Shown in pieces: positions 30,201-35,134 of a DNA stretch of 49,684 nucleotides. This stretch comes from a bacterium (GTDB lineage Bacteria; Patescibacteriota; Saccharimonadia; Saccharimonadales; SZUA-47): positions 1-49,684 of the forward strand of contig JAUHXF010000007.1 in NCBI GenBank assembly GCA_030427125.1. The letters are read 5' to 3'. The notes under the pieces are model-generated. The model saw nothing but the letters and a program-made list of their open reading frames with translations. It was not told the origin of the DNA and did no database searches. Both the position numbers and the translations under genes were made by a program. Each line of letters starts with the position of its first letter. Within the stretch, counting starts at the first letter, position 1.

Positions 30201-30934
30201 TTCATGCCTAAGTATAGTGCCTGGCTCCAGTCGATATCTGGGAGTGATGTCACGTCACCAAGGTATACAGAGAAGTATCCGTCCCGTATCGTGACAAGAT
30301 TTCCAGTAGAGAGGGTCTCAGTCCATAGACAGTTAGCATCACCGGCACATGACCCCTGTGATGACCCGACAGAGCTAAGTGCGTTATAAAGTTTAAACTC
30401 TATGTGGTAATTGCCGTCTGGGACAAGCGTACCTGAGTTGGTGAGTAACCGACCCTGGAAGTTTAGAGTATTAGTTTGAGCGTCCACTTGTTGCGGCTGC
30501 ACAAATAATATGCTGAGTGGAATTGCCATAGCGAAAACAAGAGCACCAAACAGGCTCAACGCTCGGGCGCATGAGGTTGAGCCTGTTCGAAGCTCATTAT
30601 TTTCAAAGCCGTCAAGCGAGCTCAACACTCGGGCGCATGAGGTTGAGCTCGCACGACGGCCTTTTTTACCAGACCAAAGTTGGCTCAACACTCGGGCGCA
30701 TGAGGTTGAGCCAACTTTAGTCTGGTTCATAGCAAAAAGACCGCTCACGGTGTTCAGTATCCGGGCGCATGGAACTGAACACCGTAAACGGTCTTTACCA
30801 ATGAAAAGCGGCTTAAACGCGTATCTTACGATTGCATTTAAGCCGCCTAACGACACAAGGGATAGCTTAGCCATCCCTTGCGCACTTTTAGTAATAAGTA
30901 CGTTTTTGTATTTTTTTGAGAATTTATTTTTCAT
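21260..30934 (-). CDS. Giant tail-fibre/beta-helix surface protein (3,224 aa)
   Basis: I chose the ATG at 30934, which has AAGAG six bases upstream. The frame is open to a GTG at 31018, but that codon has no properly spaced Shine-Dalgarno. The first ~125 residues are an odd basic, Cys-containing extension with repeats of STSCARVLSxL, encoded by the hairpin array. A hydrophobic signal segment (FGALVFAMAIPLSILFV, ~127-145) and QTNTLNFQGRLL follow. Next come tail-fibre-like repeats, including a thrice-repeated LTTLNGGLTIEAGDTFTFNSDAFTD-type unit. A right-handed parallel beta-helix lies at ~965-1,320 (ITIRDLTIDGN, NGIDIDTSANGSIKNVTV, NNIVYGNFIDDNGNNGLELNG), then more repeats. Two carbohydrate-binding-like beta-sandwiches lie at ~2,670-2,820 and ~2,830-2,980 (YIDNLSVNI; IFIDALSITL). 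No S74 domain is seen at the end. It is exported, probably fibrous and glycan-binding; function is unproven. Confidence 0.87.
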   Translation of the reverse strand: MKNKFSKKYKNVLITKSAQGMAKLSLVSLGGLNAIVRYAFKPLFIGKDRLRCSVPCARILNTVSGLFAMNQTKVGSTSCARVLSQLWSGKKGRRASSTSCARVLSSLDGFENNELRTGSTSCARALSLFGALVFAMAIPLSILFVQPQQVDAQTNTLNFQGRLLTNSGTLVPDGNYHIEFKLYNALSSVGSSQGSCAGDANCLWTETLSTGNLVTIRDGYFSVYLGDVTSLPDIDWSQALYLGMNVGGDAGAASWDGEMSPRFRLTSVPYAFTSRNVATNDTNAVSTDSDNVTIQTGDALGATSDSGNITIDVGTATQNAGSVSLGATNASAITIGNTSATTTLQGPVSLTGTGTALTVTNNVQVNGNTTLGSDTSDTLTVEADATFNGSLTVSSGDVFTNAGATLFGATAIGNIAGGGNIGSAAATVDVATTFDVNQTTAGQTLTLPAPTNTASGRIVYVNNVGSTNFTMYGETIETGSSSTFIWNGSSWTTSVSFSNTGVDTIGALDGGTPSANGAEISGTTLYLQSASATQPGLINTASQAFAGVKTFNDELVAAGGLTVSVGENFVNQGSTLFDSIAVADVAGGGNIGTAATTVDVATTFDVNQTTAGQTLTLPNPTTATSGRIAFVNNVGSVSFTMYDSVIAAGQSNTFIWNGSAWITTVSLSGSVVNTIGTIDSQTKSADGAVISANAIYLQTADATYPGLVSAGAQTFAGAKTFNDTLTVNPGTITDSGSAQSISVTLGNDADVDVVSALSVSATSAATGDADQLVGLYIQDLAGDNPTVGEAAILIGNNWDVALALQDTSARVAIADVLRITDLTGSTGNDLFTIDVNGTVGDVGVTGALTAAGLTTLNGGLTIEAGDTFTFNSDAFTDLTGNGLQVSSNALTLQVQANKGLEVDANGISLVDCGDGQILQYSTGSSSWACADPDTGSDEIITVAADDSTAAQKAAADYVADNTDDHLTINTAITSLGANGGTVQLLPGTFTVDGSIEITSNVTLAGSGQEATTIIAEAGALAAQYDVIENANPGSTDNNITIRDLTIDGNKDNVTGNNVEGILFDTVGSGSGATYVRGFLIENVTVTDTEGNGIDIDTSANGSIKNVTVKDFGAANGIRLLDSDYIRIEGSDIIDGLADGLFISASDNNIVYGNFIDDNGNNGLELNGATRDNVIDGNRITNSSDHGIELSGGGAKQYNIISNNYIGNNTDRGFTSVNAYHNTITGNQFYTNDASGVDSHINLGGSGANNVVTNNVIRESSSDGSVSIAIASGNATTYVADNLIDNVGAVADSSTSTIYANQMDASDNLVLQASGTADVLINSDTVIDGRLTIGSGFNGCGVIPFGLCDEIYVQNNQTITDTAANIYAGNSTWLTLNPAASSSAELIGTDLGVVVNGSSDTDTLSGYVTKVLNASSGTLSSATGSEIIVATQGGSSGDITNARGLVVGVYNDGSGTIDNAASLVVNTAEGDNSTNLLIGTGTIPTGNYSIYNSSVLDNYFAGNLELNQNLEVNGNTTIGDASGDTLTVNAGSIQFANNFTSCTAINSDASGNLGCDTSTYLTSATISLQGAYEGGNTLLATDAEGDIDFEVSEATSFIVDVAGTGSFQIQDSGTAVLTVDETSITLAQPTINIGATVATAINIGNNSSTTTIDGGNVYTSGNTSVLSGNSFTVQSGSTLLTGPGTAANTLTINNHTGTGNILEVQDAATAVFTIADGGAVVLQNTTDSTAGFQILDADGGTAIFTVDTTNERVGIGTSAPVAGFEVATDISVASNRALKWNAYYNGANDVYLADGSAVQQWQDEGADFYRFYAAAAGTAGNPISFQEAFAIDLNSASLGDVTFDSGTLYVDASANAVNIGNSGTLQVAGLTTLNGGLTIEAGDTFTFNSDAFTDFTGGGLVNTGGVLSVDTTSASGFFQNGGNTFGATAVLGTDDAYGLSFETSDTERLAIEASGNVIVSSGNLLVGNGGTSGLLRISDGSSNTLSVDVQALAGDYTVSVPTISSNDTFCLQGLNNCASLNPNLTDNITNALDIQEGTNNYININTTNSLENISFGNATTNPSYNFLGSGTLTVAGPSVFNNTLTQNAGTITNTGAAQIINFTLGDDADQDQVVGLLVQPTSVNGGDYDNLAAVYAAPITGYANTWEVAYASGGGYDIDYSVTDTDAVFAVGDGGTYTFNGYNGSTFDSLLTITDAGSVGDVGITGALQVAGLTTLNGGLTVEAGDTFTFNSDAFTDFTGGGLINTGGVLSVDTTSATGFFRNGGNDFGGTATLGTNDANSLVFEVGGVDALTIADGGAITVQNETDSTTGFQVLDADGGLPVFNVDTTNERVGIGTATPNALLEVAGASLTDQLRITYNATWYTNLYTDGAGDFTITPSGGNTSISGTLSVSSNADVVDLAVDGGDLTTTAGTFNLVDTNATTVNAFGAATSISLGAATGTTTVNNGLTVNGPGLFQNASDSTSAFQVVTAAAGTNRTLLNVDTTNELITVKSTVFDAATVQAFTGSGNITQSNIDGFGTILISSDAAGYTATLQDPTSATAGRLVYVTNTGSFDMTLAANSGGSLQEVTLKPNTSATMVWNGSDWTAAGASSSTDLQAAYNNTATSAGGAELILNAPGGAADGLTVRNNATTPITGGLLEIQTSIGSNLFSVNNNATEFASNGGAETAGASAGVFPSSTWSAPPTGGTVSRFTTTGNNVATGQASVQVVTAGTDDGAANDLATALTPNLEYTVSFTVRGLTNFTTLDVDYSRDGTNTSTTACDTGRTVTSGQWSRITCTFTAPSSGITASNAIFIRQSDGTARTFYIDNLSVNINASATYAADGSVDNSGAFGTNWTNFDGGAGSSVVTEETSIIYDTSASAEVATSANANQGIRNNLAIDPATNTQYLVSFYARTDTTMSGSLAVGFLPTGGTSTPSGTAACTDYNTQSLTAGVWTKVTCLFTTTGTTITNPDLVIYQTDSTARSIFIDALSITLNTNNSNNVQVGGGNLGGPVTLFTLDRSAGNPIADNNEAYLGSMYYDTITGRIQCYEADGWGACGAAPDNVVNLNPEYAGAVLNGSGVGTMTADFCSNDVDLSVNSTFCGSGEAKNFYNWTSPQATEQTYSIYVTYQLPETFNGFSSDDTVQLVGRVDNTSNASVTYEMFRSTGSDVSQCGTGETDVITGGGGSADTWYSYGINGNESTGCGLNAAAAGDFIIFKINLKAQSNANAYVSTLSFVTTGR
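24285..28385 (-). repeat. Identical 24-nt segments marking three duplicated modules
   Basis: The same 24 bases occur at 24285-24308, 25314-25337 and 28362-28385, each inside the codons for AGLTTLNGGL and each followed by a GDTFTFNSDAFTD-type unit. Identity at silent positions while the surrounding codons differ suggests recent duplication or gene conversion among modules. Confidence 0.7.
30541..30880 (-). repeat. Array of six long hairpins in the 5' coding region, four with a common loop core
   Basis: Transcript-sense stems span 30541-30595, 30608-30660, 30668-30726, 30736-30796, 30806-30848 and 30853-30883. The first four enclose 15-nt loops, identical or nearly so in three (CUCAUGCGCCCGAG plus one base) and related in the fourth (UCCAUGCGCCCGGAU). 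Loop starts are 66, 63 and 69 nt apart, all multiples of three. The arms outside the innermost ~8 bp differ between copies but stay self-complementary. The 30668-30726 stem has 22 paired positions with one U.G. The 30736-30796 stem has 23 with two G.U. The array encodes the N-terminal extension of the giant protein. Confidence 0.85.
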
Positions 30935-30990
30935 GTGTTGCTCTTTTTGTTTAGCAACACAGAGATCAGAAAACTGCGAGATTTTCTGAT
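30934..30990 (-). promoter_or_regulatory. Two leader hairpins, one touching the start codon
   Basis: ATCAGAAAA/TTTTCTGAT (30965-30990) is a perfect 9-bp stem with an 8-nt loop. TGTGTTGCT/AGCAACACA (30934-30961) is a perfect 9-bp stem whose transcript 3' end includes the A of the ATG. The presumed Shine-Dalgarno AAGAG lies at its loop/stem boundary. This arrangement could limit ribosome access; that is inference. Confidence 0.55.
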
Positions 30991-31033
30991 ACTGCGCCCG
31001 TCTATAGTGCAATAACACCTTAGACTCACTAAG

Positions 31034-31061
31034 TGTATAACAATTGTGTTCAGTAATACAA
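31034..31061 (-). promoter_or_regulatory. Promoter of the 3,224-aa gene
   Basis: -35 TTGTAT (31056-31061), 16-bp spacer, -10 TATACA (31034-31039) on the minus strand. Transcription would start near 31027, giving a leader of about 93 nt containing both hairpins. Confidence 0.5.
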
Positions 31062-31097
31062 GGGTTTTACGTTTATGTTTTTTAAGTTTTCCACAAG

Positions 31098-31122
31098 AAA
31101 AAAGCCCCTAACTGGGGCTCCT
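31098..31122 (-). terminator. Intrinsic terminator of rplU
   Basis: On the minus strand AGCCCC-AGTTA-GGGGCT is followed by TTTTTT, 20 nt after the rplU stop. It separates rplU from the surface-protein genes. Confidence 0.85.
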
Positions 31123-31141
31123 CTTTGCAATACTGGTTTAA

Positions 31142-31453
31142 CTACGCAGCGATTTTTTCGATCTTGATCTTGCTCAAAGTCTGGCGATGACCACGCTTTG
31201 TGTTTACTCGCTTCTTAGCTTTATAGCGAATTGCCACGACTTTGTCGCCTTGCAAGGTATCTTCGACGACTTTAGCTGTTACCTTTGCAGATGAAAGCTT
31301 CTTCGCATCAACGACAGAACTCTTTCCATCAACAATCATAACAGGAGTAAAATCGACAGACTTCTTTGCGTCAGGAATATGGTTAACTGTGAGCTCTTCA
31401 CCTTCTGAGACGAGATACTGTACACCACCACTGACTATAACTGCTTTTTTCAT
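31142..31453 (-). CDS. rplU: 50S ribosomal protein L21
   Basis: 103 residues, the normal bacterial L21 length. It opens MKKAVIVSGGVQYLVSEGEEL, matching the family's YAVIetGGkQykV start, and carries the conserved basic end (KVVAIRYKAKKRVNTKRGHRQTLSKIKIEKI) that binds 23S rRNA. It has its own promoter and terminator. In most bacteria rplU is followed by rpmA (L27). Here the terminator and the giant surface gene follow, so L27 is elsewhere or absent. Confidence 0.95.
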   Translation of the reverse strand: MKKAVIVSGGVQYLVSEGEELTVNHIPDAKKSVDFTPVMIVDGKSSVVDAKKLSSAKVTAKVVEDTLQGDKVVAIRYKAKKRVNTKRGHRQTLSKIKIEKIAA

Positions 31454-31491
31454 TCGTATTCTACTTTCTTTAGAATTTTGAGTTGAAGTAA

Positions 31492-31520
31492 ATCATAGCA
31501 AATCTACCTCTGTTTGTAAA
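31492..31520 (-). promoter_or_regulatory. Promoter of rplU
   Basis: -35 TTTACA (31515-31520), 17-bp spacer ending TGC, -10 TATGAT (31492-31497): near-consensus with an extended -10. The leader to the ATG at 31453 is about 32 nt. Confidence 0.7.
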
Positions 31521-31530
31521 GGTTAAGACT

Positions 31531-34416
31531 CTACGATTTCTTAGCCAGTTTTATAGAGAGCTCCTGACCGTCCACTTTCTGCAAGGTCTCGAATCCGTTT
31601 ACAACAGTCACCATATCAACTGTGAGTGTCTCATTGGTGATGTAGTCAGCATGCCGCTTTATGGCTAGCTTAACACTGTCTGCCTCTGTTATAAGCTCTA
31701 AATTGATACGGTCGTCAACTTCAAGTCCTGCCTGTTTACGTGCTGCCTGTACGTGCCTGACAATTTCTCGTGCCAACCCCTCTGATCTCAGCTCATCTGT
31801 TATTTCAGTGTCCAGTGTGACCTTATACTCTCCCGAAGAGTTCCAGACAACTTCTTTCACATTCAATTCTTCCTTGAGAACATCTGTATAGACTGTTTCG
31901 CGAGGTCCAAGATCCTCCCCGCCGTCCACATGAACACTCTGCAGGGGTTGACGAACTTTCAATTGCGACTTCGACCGCTGTGACAGTCCTTCATTTACAA
32001 CTGCACGTGCTGCATCCATTTCACGTATGACCTGCTCATTCACGTGCCCGACTTCCGGCCAGTCACGCAAATGTACGGACTCATCGCCCGTCAAATTTCT
32101 ATACAGCTCATCCGCCAAGAATGGCGTGAATGGTGCGATAACATGCGCCAACTGAACCAAAACATAGTGCAACGTTTTGTACGCCAGTGCCTTATCGCCA
32201 TCGTCTTCAGACTTCCAAAATCGCTTTCGACTTCGTCGCACGTACCAGTTACTCAGTTCGTCTATATACGGCAATACATAGCGAGTTGCTCTCTGTAAAT
32301 CGTACTCTTTTGTTGCGTTTTCGACATCATGTATAAGTTGGTGTGTTTTGGACAAAATCCATGTATCGAGGATGTTCTCGCATGACTTAGAATGGTCATC
32401 CAACTCGCCATTCCACTCCCAGCCATCAACATCTGCATACATCGTGAAGAAATCATACACGTTCCAAATCATACTAAGTTTTCGCGCAATGTCACCGACG
32501 TCTTTATCTATGAGTGCAAAGTCTTCTCCATTCATTAGAGATGAGCTGAGGAATAAGAACCGTAGTGAATCAGCGCTATACGTATCCATGAGTTCGTTCG
32601 GATCTGTGTAGTTTCCGAAACTCTTGCTCATTTTACGACCGTCGTTACCGGCAACCGTTCCATGAACCATGACATTCTTAAATGCATTCTCACCGAAAAG
32701 GCCAACGCTGATAGCGTGGAGGACATAAAACCACGCCCTCACCTGAGGTACATACTCAACGATGAAATCAGCTGGAAAGCTTTCTTCAAACTTCTGCACA
32801 TTCTCAAACGGATAATGAAACTGGGCAAACGGCATTGATCCAGACTCAAACCAACAGTCAATTACCTCTGGGATGCGCTCGTAGAATACCCCTTCAATTT
32901 CGAACGTTATGTCGTCCACCCATGGACGGTGATAATCATCTAGTTCTTTACCACTCAACTCTTTCAATTCTTCGTAGCTGCCAATGATTTTTATTTGTTC
33001 ATTACCGTCCTTGTCCTTACCCTTCCAGACCGGAAGTGGTGTTGCCCAGAACCGATTTCTTGATAAGTTCCAATCCGGAGCTGATTGCACCGTTTTTTCA
33101 AATCTTCCATGTTTTATATGATTAGGATGCCAGTTAATATCTCCATTCTGCTGGAGCATATCTTGTTTTTGACCATCAATATCCATAAACCAGCTTGGTA
33201 CCGCACGATACATAAGCTTCGTGCCGCAGCGCCAACAGTGAGGGTAGCTGTGTGTAATATAGTCGATCTTCAAAGCTATCCCTTCCTTCAGTAAATCTTT
33301 AGCTATCTGCTTATTCGTATCCCACACGTTTAGACCTTTCCATCGGCCTAGAGTGAACGTACCGCTCTCATCTGTAGACATGACCCATGGAATACCGTTC
33401 TCTTTCGCCAAAACATAGTCATCCTCACCATATGCCGGAGACTCGTGCGCAATACCTGTTCCGTCCTCGTCGGTAACGAAATCTGCATGCCAAATTTTAA
33501 ATGCATTTGAGTCTTCAATCTCTAAACCAAGTGGTTGATCGTATGATTTCCCAACAAGCTCAGAACCATTAAATGTGTTCATTTTTTTGTACTCTAAGGG
33601 TTGGTGTTTTTCATCAGTCATAACCTTCTCGACCAATTTATCCGCCATAATTAACGTCTGATTTTCGTATTCAATTTCAGTATATTTTATAGACTTATTT
33701 ACAGCGATAGCACTGTTAGAAGGTAGTGTCCATGGTGTTGTAGTCCATGCAACGACAAATCGCCCATCTTCAAGCTTAAACTTTACATATACACTAGGGT
33801 CAGTATCGTCTTGGTAAGAATTATCCATGCTAATCTCTGCCTTTGATACAGGTGTCGCATCACGCGTACAGTACATAAGGACTTTCTCACCCTCATAGAT
33901 TTTGCCCTTCTCATGAAGCTGCTTAAATGCCCACCAGACAGACTCCATATACTCTTTATCCATCGTCTTATAGGCACCCTTAAACTCTACCCATCGACCA
34001 ATCCTATCAATCGTATCTTCCCAGAGGCTACCAGTCTGCACCATATTGTCACGACATGTTGTAATGTATTCTTCAAGACTTATCTTTATACCAATGTCTC
34101 TCTTGTCTTCTATACCGAGCTTCTTTTCAGTAAATACTTCTGCTGGTAATCCGTGACAATCCCAGCCCCAGACGCGCTCTACACGCTTTCCCTGCATTGT
34201 CCAGAACCGCGGTACGGCATCCTTCACAACAGAACTAAGCAGTGTACCGTGATGCGGCACACCGGTAATAAATGGAGGGCCATCATAAAAGACATATGAA
34301 TTATCTTTTGATCTTTGCTCTACAGACTTCTCAAATGTCTTATTCTTCTTCCAAATCTGAGCAAGATCCTTCTCGTACTCTAATGCTCGCCTTCTGCTGC
34401 CTGATGTGAACTTCAC
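31531..34416 (-). CDS. ileS: Isoleucyl-tRNA synthetase
   Basis: 961 residues. This class Ia synthetase charges tRNA-Ile with isoleucine. The ATP-binding signature region reads PPFITGVPHHGTLL, with HHGT where HIGH or HYGH is usual. WGWDCHGLPAEV, the editing-domain segment (WTTTPWTLPSNSAIAV) and KMSKSFGNYTDP are present. The eukaryote-like (type 2) IleRS resembles this arrangement, judged by eye. The C-terminal part contains an anticodon-binding region (DTWILSKTHQLIHDV; VRRSRKRFW). The start is GTG at 34416, with AAGGGAG six bases upstream. A T-box leader lies directly before it. Confidence 0.95.
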   Translation of the reverse strand: MKFTSGSRRRALEYEKDLAQIWKKNKTFEKSVEQRSKDNSYVFYDGPPFITGVPHHGTLLSSVVKDAVPRFWTMQGKRVERVWGWDCHGLPAEVFTEKKLGIEDKRDIGIKISLEEYITTCRDNMVQTGSLWEDTIDRIGRWVEFKGAYKTMDKEYMESVWWAFKQLHEKGKIYEGEKVLMYCTRDATPVSKAEISMDNSYQDDTDPSVYVKFKLEDGRFVVAWTTTPWTLPSNSAIAVNKSIKYTEIEYENQTLIMADKLVEKVMTDEKHQPLEYKKMNTFNGSELVGKSYDQPLGLEIEDSNAFKIWHADFVTDEDGTGIAHESPAYGEDDYVLAKENGIPWVMSTDESGTFTLGRWKGLNVWDTNKQIAKDLLKEGIALKIDYITHSYPHCWRCGTKLMYRAVPSWFMDIDGQKQDMLQQNGDINWHPNHIKHGRFEKTVQSAPDWNLSRNRFWATPLPVWKGKDKDGNEQIKIIGSYEELKELSGKELDDYHRPWVDDITFEIEGVFYERIPEVIDCWFESGSMPFAQFHYPFENVQKFEESFPADFIVEYVPQVRAWFYVLHAISVGLFGENAFKNVMVHGTVAGNDGRKMSKSFGNYTDPNELMDTYSADSLRFLFLSSSLMNGEDFALIDKDVGDIARKLSMIWNVYDFFTMYADVDGWEWNGELDDHSKSCENILDTWILSKTHQLIHDVENATKEYDLQRATRYVLPYIDELSNWYVRRSRKRFWKSEDDGDKALAYKTLHYVLVQLAHVIAPFTPFLADELYRNLTGDESVHLRDWPEVGHVNEQVIREMDAARAVVNEGLSQRSKSQLKVRQPLQSVHVDGGEDLGPRETVYTDVLKEELNVKEVVWNSSGEYKVTLDTEITDELRSEGLAREIVRHVQAARKQAGLEVDDRINLELITEADSVKLAIKRHADYITNETLTVDMVTVVNGFETLQKVDGQELSIKLAKKS

Positions 34417-34422
34417 TTTTCT

Positions 34423-34600
34423 CTCCCTTAAAATAAAAAATCAGCTATTACTAGCTGAGAGCCCCTTTAGGTGAGGCGGTACCATCTCGCTTTTCACTCG
34501 ATTCGTCTGTTACGGAAGACTCCCGAGGAGGTCTAGTTAGCCTTTCAGACTGTTCTTCTCCTAGCTTGTGGGTGATAGCCACTCTAACGCTCTTACTTGC
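34423..34600 (-). promoter_or_regulatory. T-box riboswitch of ileS with intrinsic terminator
   Basis: The transcript carries GAGA-UGGUACC-GCCUC-ACCUAAA-GGGGC-UCUC. That is a T-box antiterminator: helix A1 GAGA/UCUC, a 7-nt bulge UGGUACC that binds the tRNA acceptor end (34478-34484), and helix A2 GCCUC/GGGGC. Next is a terminator hairpin (UCAGCUA-GUAA-UAGCUGA, 34441-34458) with six Us, sharing two bases with A1. Upstream, a short Stem-I-like hairpin GUGG/CCAC holds CUAUCAC, giving AUC (Ile) followed by A as the candidate specifier (34574-34576). A further stem AGAC/GUCU encloses UCC/GGA. Stem I seems unusually short. Uncharged tRNA-Ile should favour ileS expression. Confidence 0.82.
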
Positions 34601-34601
34601 T

Positions 34602-34631
34602 ATTTTACACCGCTACAGGTGTGGATTGCAA
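34602..34631 (-). promoter_or_regulatory. Candidate promoter of the T-box/ileS transcript
   Basis: -35 TTGCAA (34626-34631), 18-bp spacer, -10 TAAAAT (34602-34607). The -10 overlaps the stop codon of the upstream thioredoxin-fold gene, leaving just enough room for the T-box leader to start near 34595. Confidence 0.4.
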
Positions 34632-34886
34632 CTGGCCGGCCACTTGACCAACAATCGGCATCGGCAGGCCTTCTTCATGAAACATGACTCTACCGTCAAA
34701 CGTCGTGACGATAACTGCTGGATACTGCATAACTCCGTACAAGCTAGCAGATGCAGCACCTTCCCTAGTATCTACATTCTCTAGTTCGGCTTTCTTATCC
34801 GGATAATGACGACGCATCATCTCGACAAATGTCTCAACCTCGCGTGCGTGCTCGCTTTTCTCTCGGTACAAAATTGTTAGTCTCAT
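34605..34886 (-). CDS. Small thioredoxin-fold-like protein without cysteines
   Basis: 93 residues from the ATG at 34886; the frame is open to a TTG at 34925. The sequence follows a thioredoxin/glutaredoxin pattern: first strand LTILYR, helix AREVETFVEMMRRH, strand ELENVDT, a helix ending in LYGVMQYP with the typical proline before strand AVIVTTFDGRVMF, and a final helix. The usual CxxC after the first strand is replaced by REKSEH, and the protein has no cysteine at all. It is therefore unlikely to be a disulphide oxidoreductase. Fold assignment is by eye; function is unknown. A near-consensus promoter lies about 10 nt before the ATG, which supports this start. Confidence 0.65.
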   Translation of the reverse strand: MRLTILYREKSEHAREVETFVEMMRRHYPDKKAELENVDTREGAASASLYGVMQYPAVIVTTFDGRVMFHEEGLPMPIVGQVAGQLQSTPVAV

Positions 34887-34896
34887 AGCACTTGCA

Positions 34897-34925
34897 AGTA
34901 TAACGCCATCCCGCTTATCCTTCAA
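34897..34925 (-). promoter_or_regulatory. Promoter of the thioredoxin-fold gene
   Basis: -35 TTGAAG (34920-34925), 17-bp spacer, -10 TATACT (34897-34902). Only 10 nt separate the -10 from the ATG at 34886, so the mRNA would have about a 4-nt leader. Confidence 0.55.
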
Positions 34926-34971
34926 CCAACCTCTTTATTCAAACCCTCAACACTCTCCCCACTCTCTTCCC

Positions 34972-35050
34972 ATGCAGAGGTCGGACCTCTGCATATTTCT
35001 TATTCTTACATCTTATAGAAGAGTCTTGTGCAAAGGTCCGACCTCTGCAT
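34972..35050. repeat. Second REP-like palindrome pair
   Basis: 34972-34994 is identical to the perfect 23-nt palindrome at 1405-1427. 35028-35050 is the partner with the same asymmetric A/C position as 1461-1485. Starts are again 56 nt apart with a 33-nt spacer of different sequence, in the same + strand order. It lies between the nrdJ terminator and the promoter of the next gene, a typical REP location. The remaining bases of 34926-35134 hold no gene. Confidence 0.85.
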
Positions 35051-35082
35051 GTAGTGCTTGTATTAGAAAGATTTAGCTCAAC

Positions 35083-35111
35083 AAAAAGGCCCCTCGTAAC
35101 GGGGGCCCTTT
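35083..35111 (-). terminator. Intrinsic terminator of nrdJ
   Basis: On the minus strand a GGCCCC/GGGGCC stem with a small loop (CGTTACG region) is followed by TTTTT, 24 nt after the nrdJ stop. Confidence 0.85.
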
Positions 35112-35134
35112 GCTACTATTTTTTATTTGTTTAT

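Noticed and set aside
30541-30880. CRISPR array or attC-type integron sites
   Set aside because: Repeats are palindromic with variable arms, lie within an open reading frame, and no cas or integrase gene is present.
1606-30989. Many 60-240 codon open frames on the + strand opposite the giant genes, and out-of-frame minus-strand ones
   Set aside because: They mirror repeat-rich coding sequence, lack ribosome-binding sites and encode Pro/Ser/Val-rich low-complexity strings. They are shadows.
1572-31018. Prophage
   Set aside because: Tail-fibre-like repeats and an S74 domain are present, but there are no capsid, terminase, portal, tail-tube, lysis or integrase genes, and the proteins carry cellular signal or anchor segments.
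30935-31018. GTG at 31018 as the start of the 3,224-aa protein
   Set aside because: Its AAGG abuts the codon with no spacing, and it would translate through two perfect leader hairpins. The ATG at 30934 has a spaced AAGAG. Not excluded.
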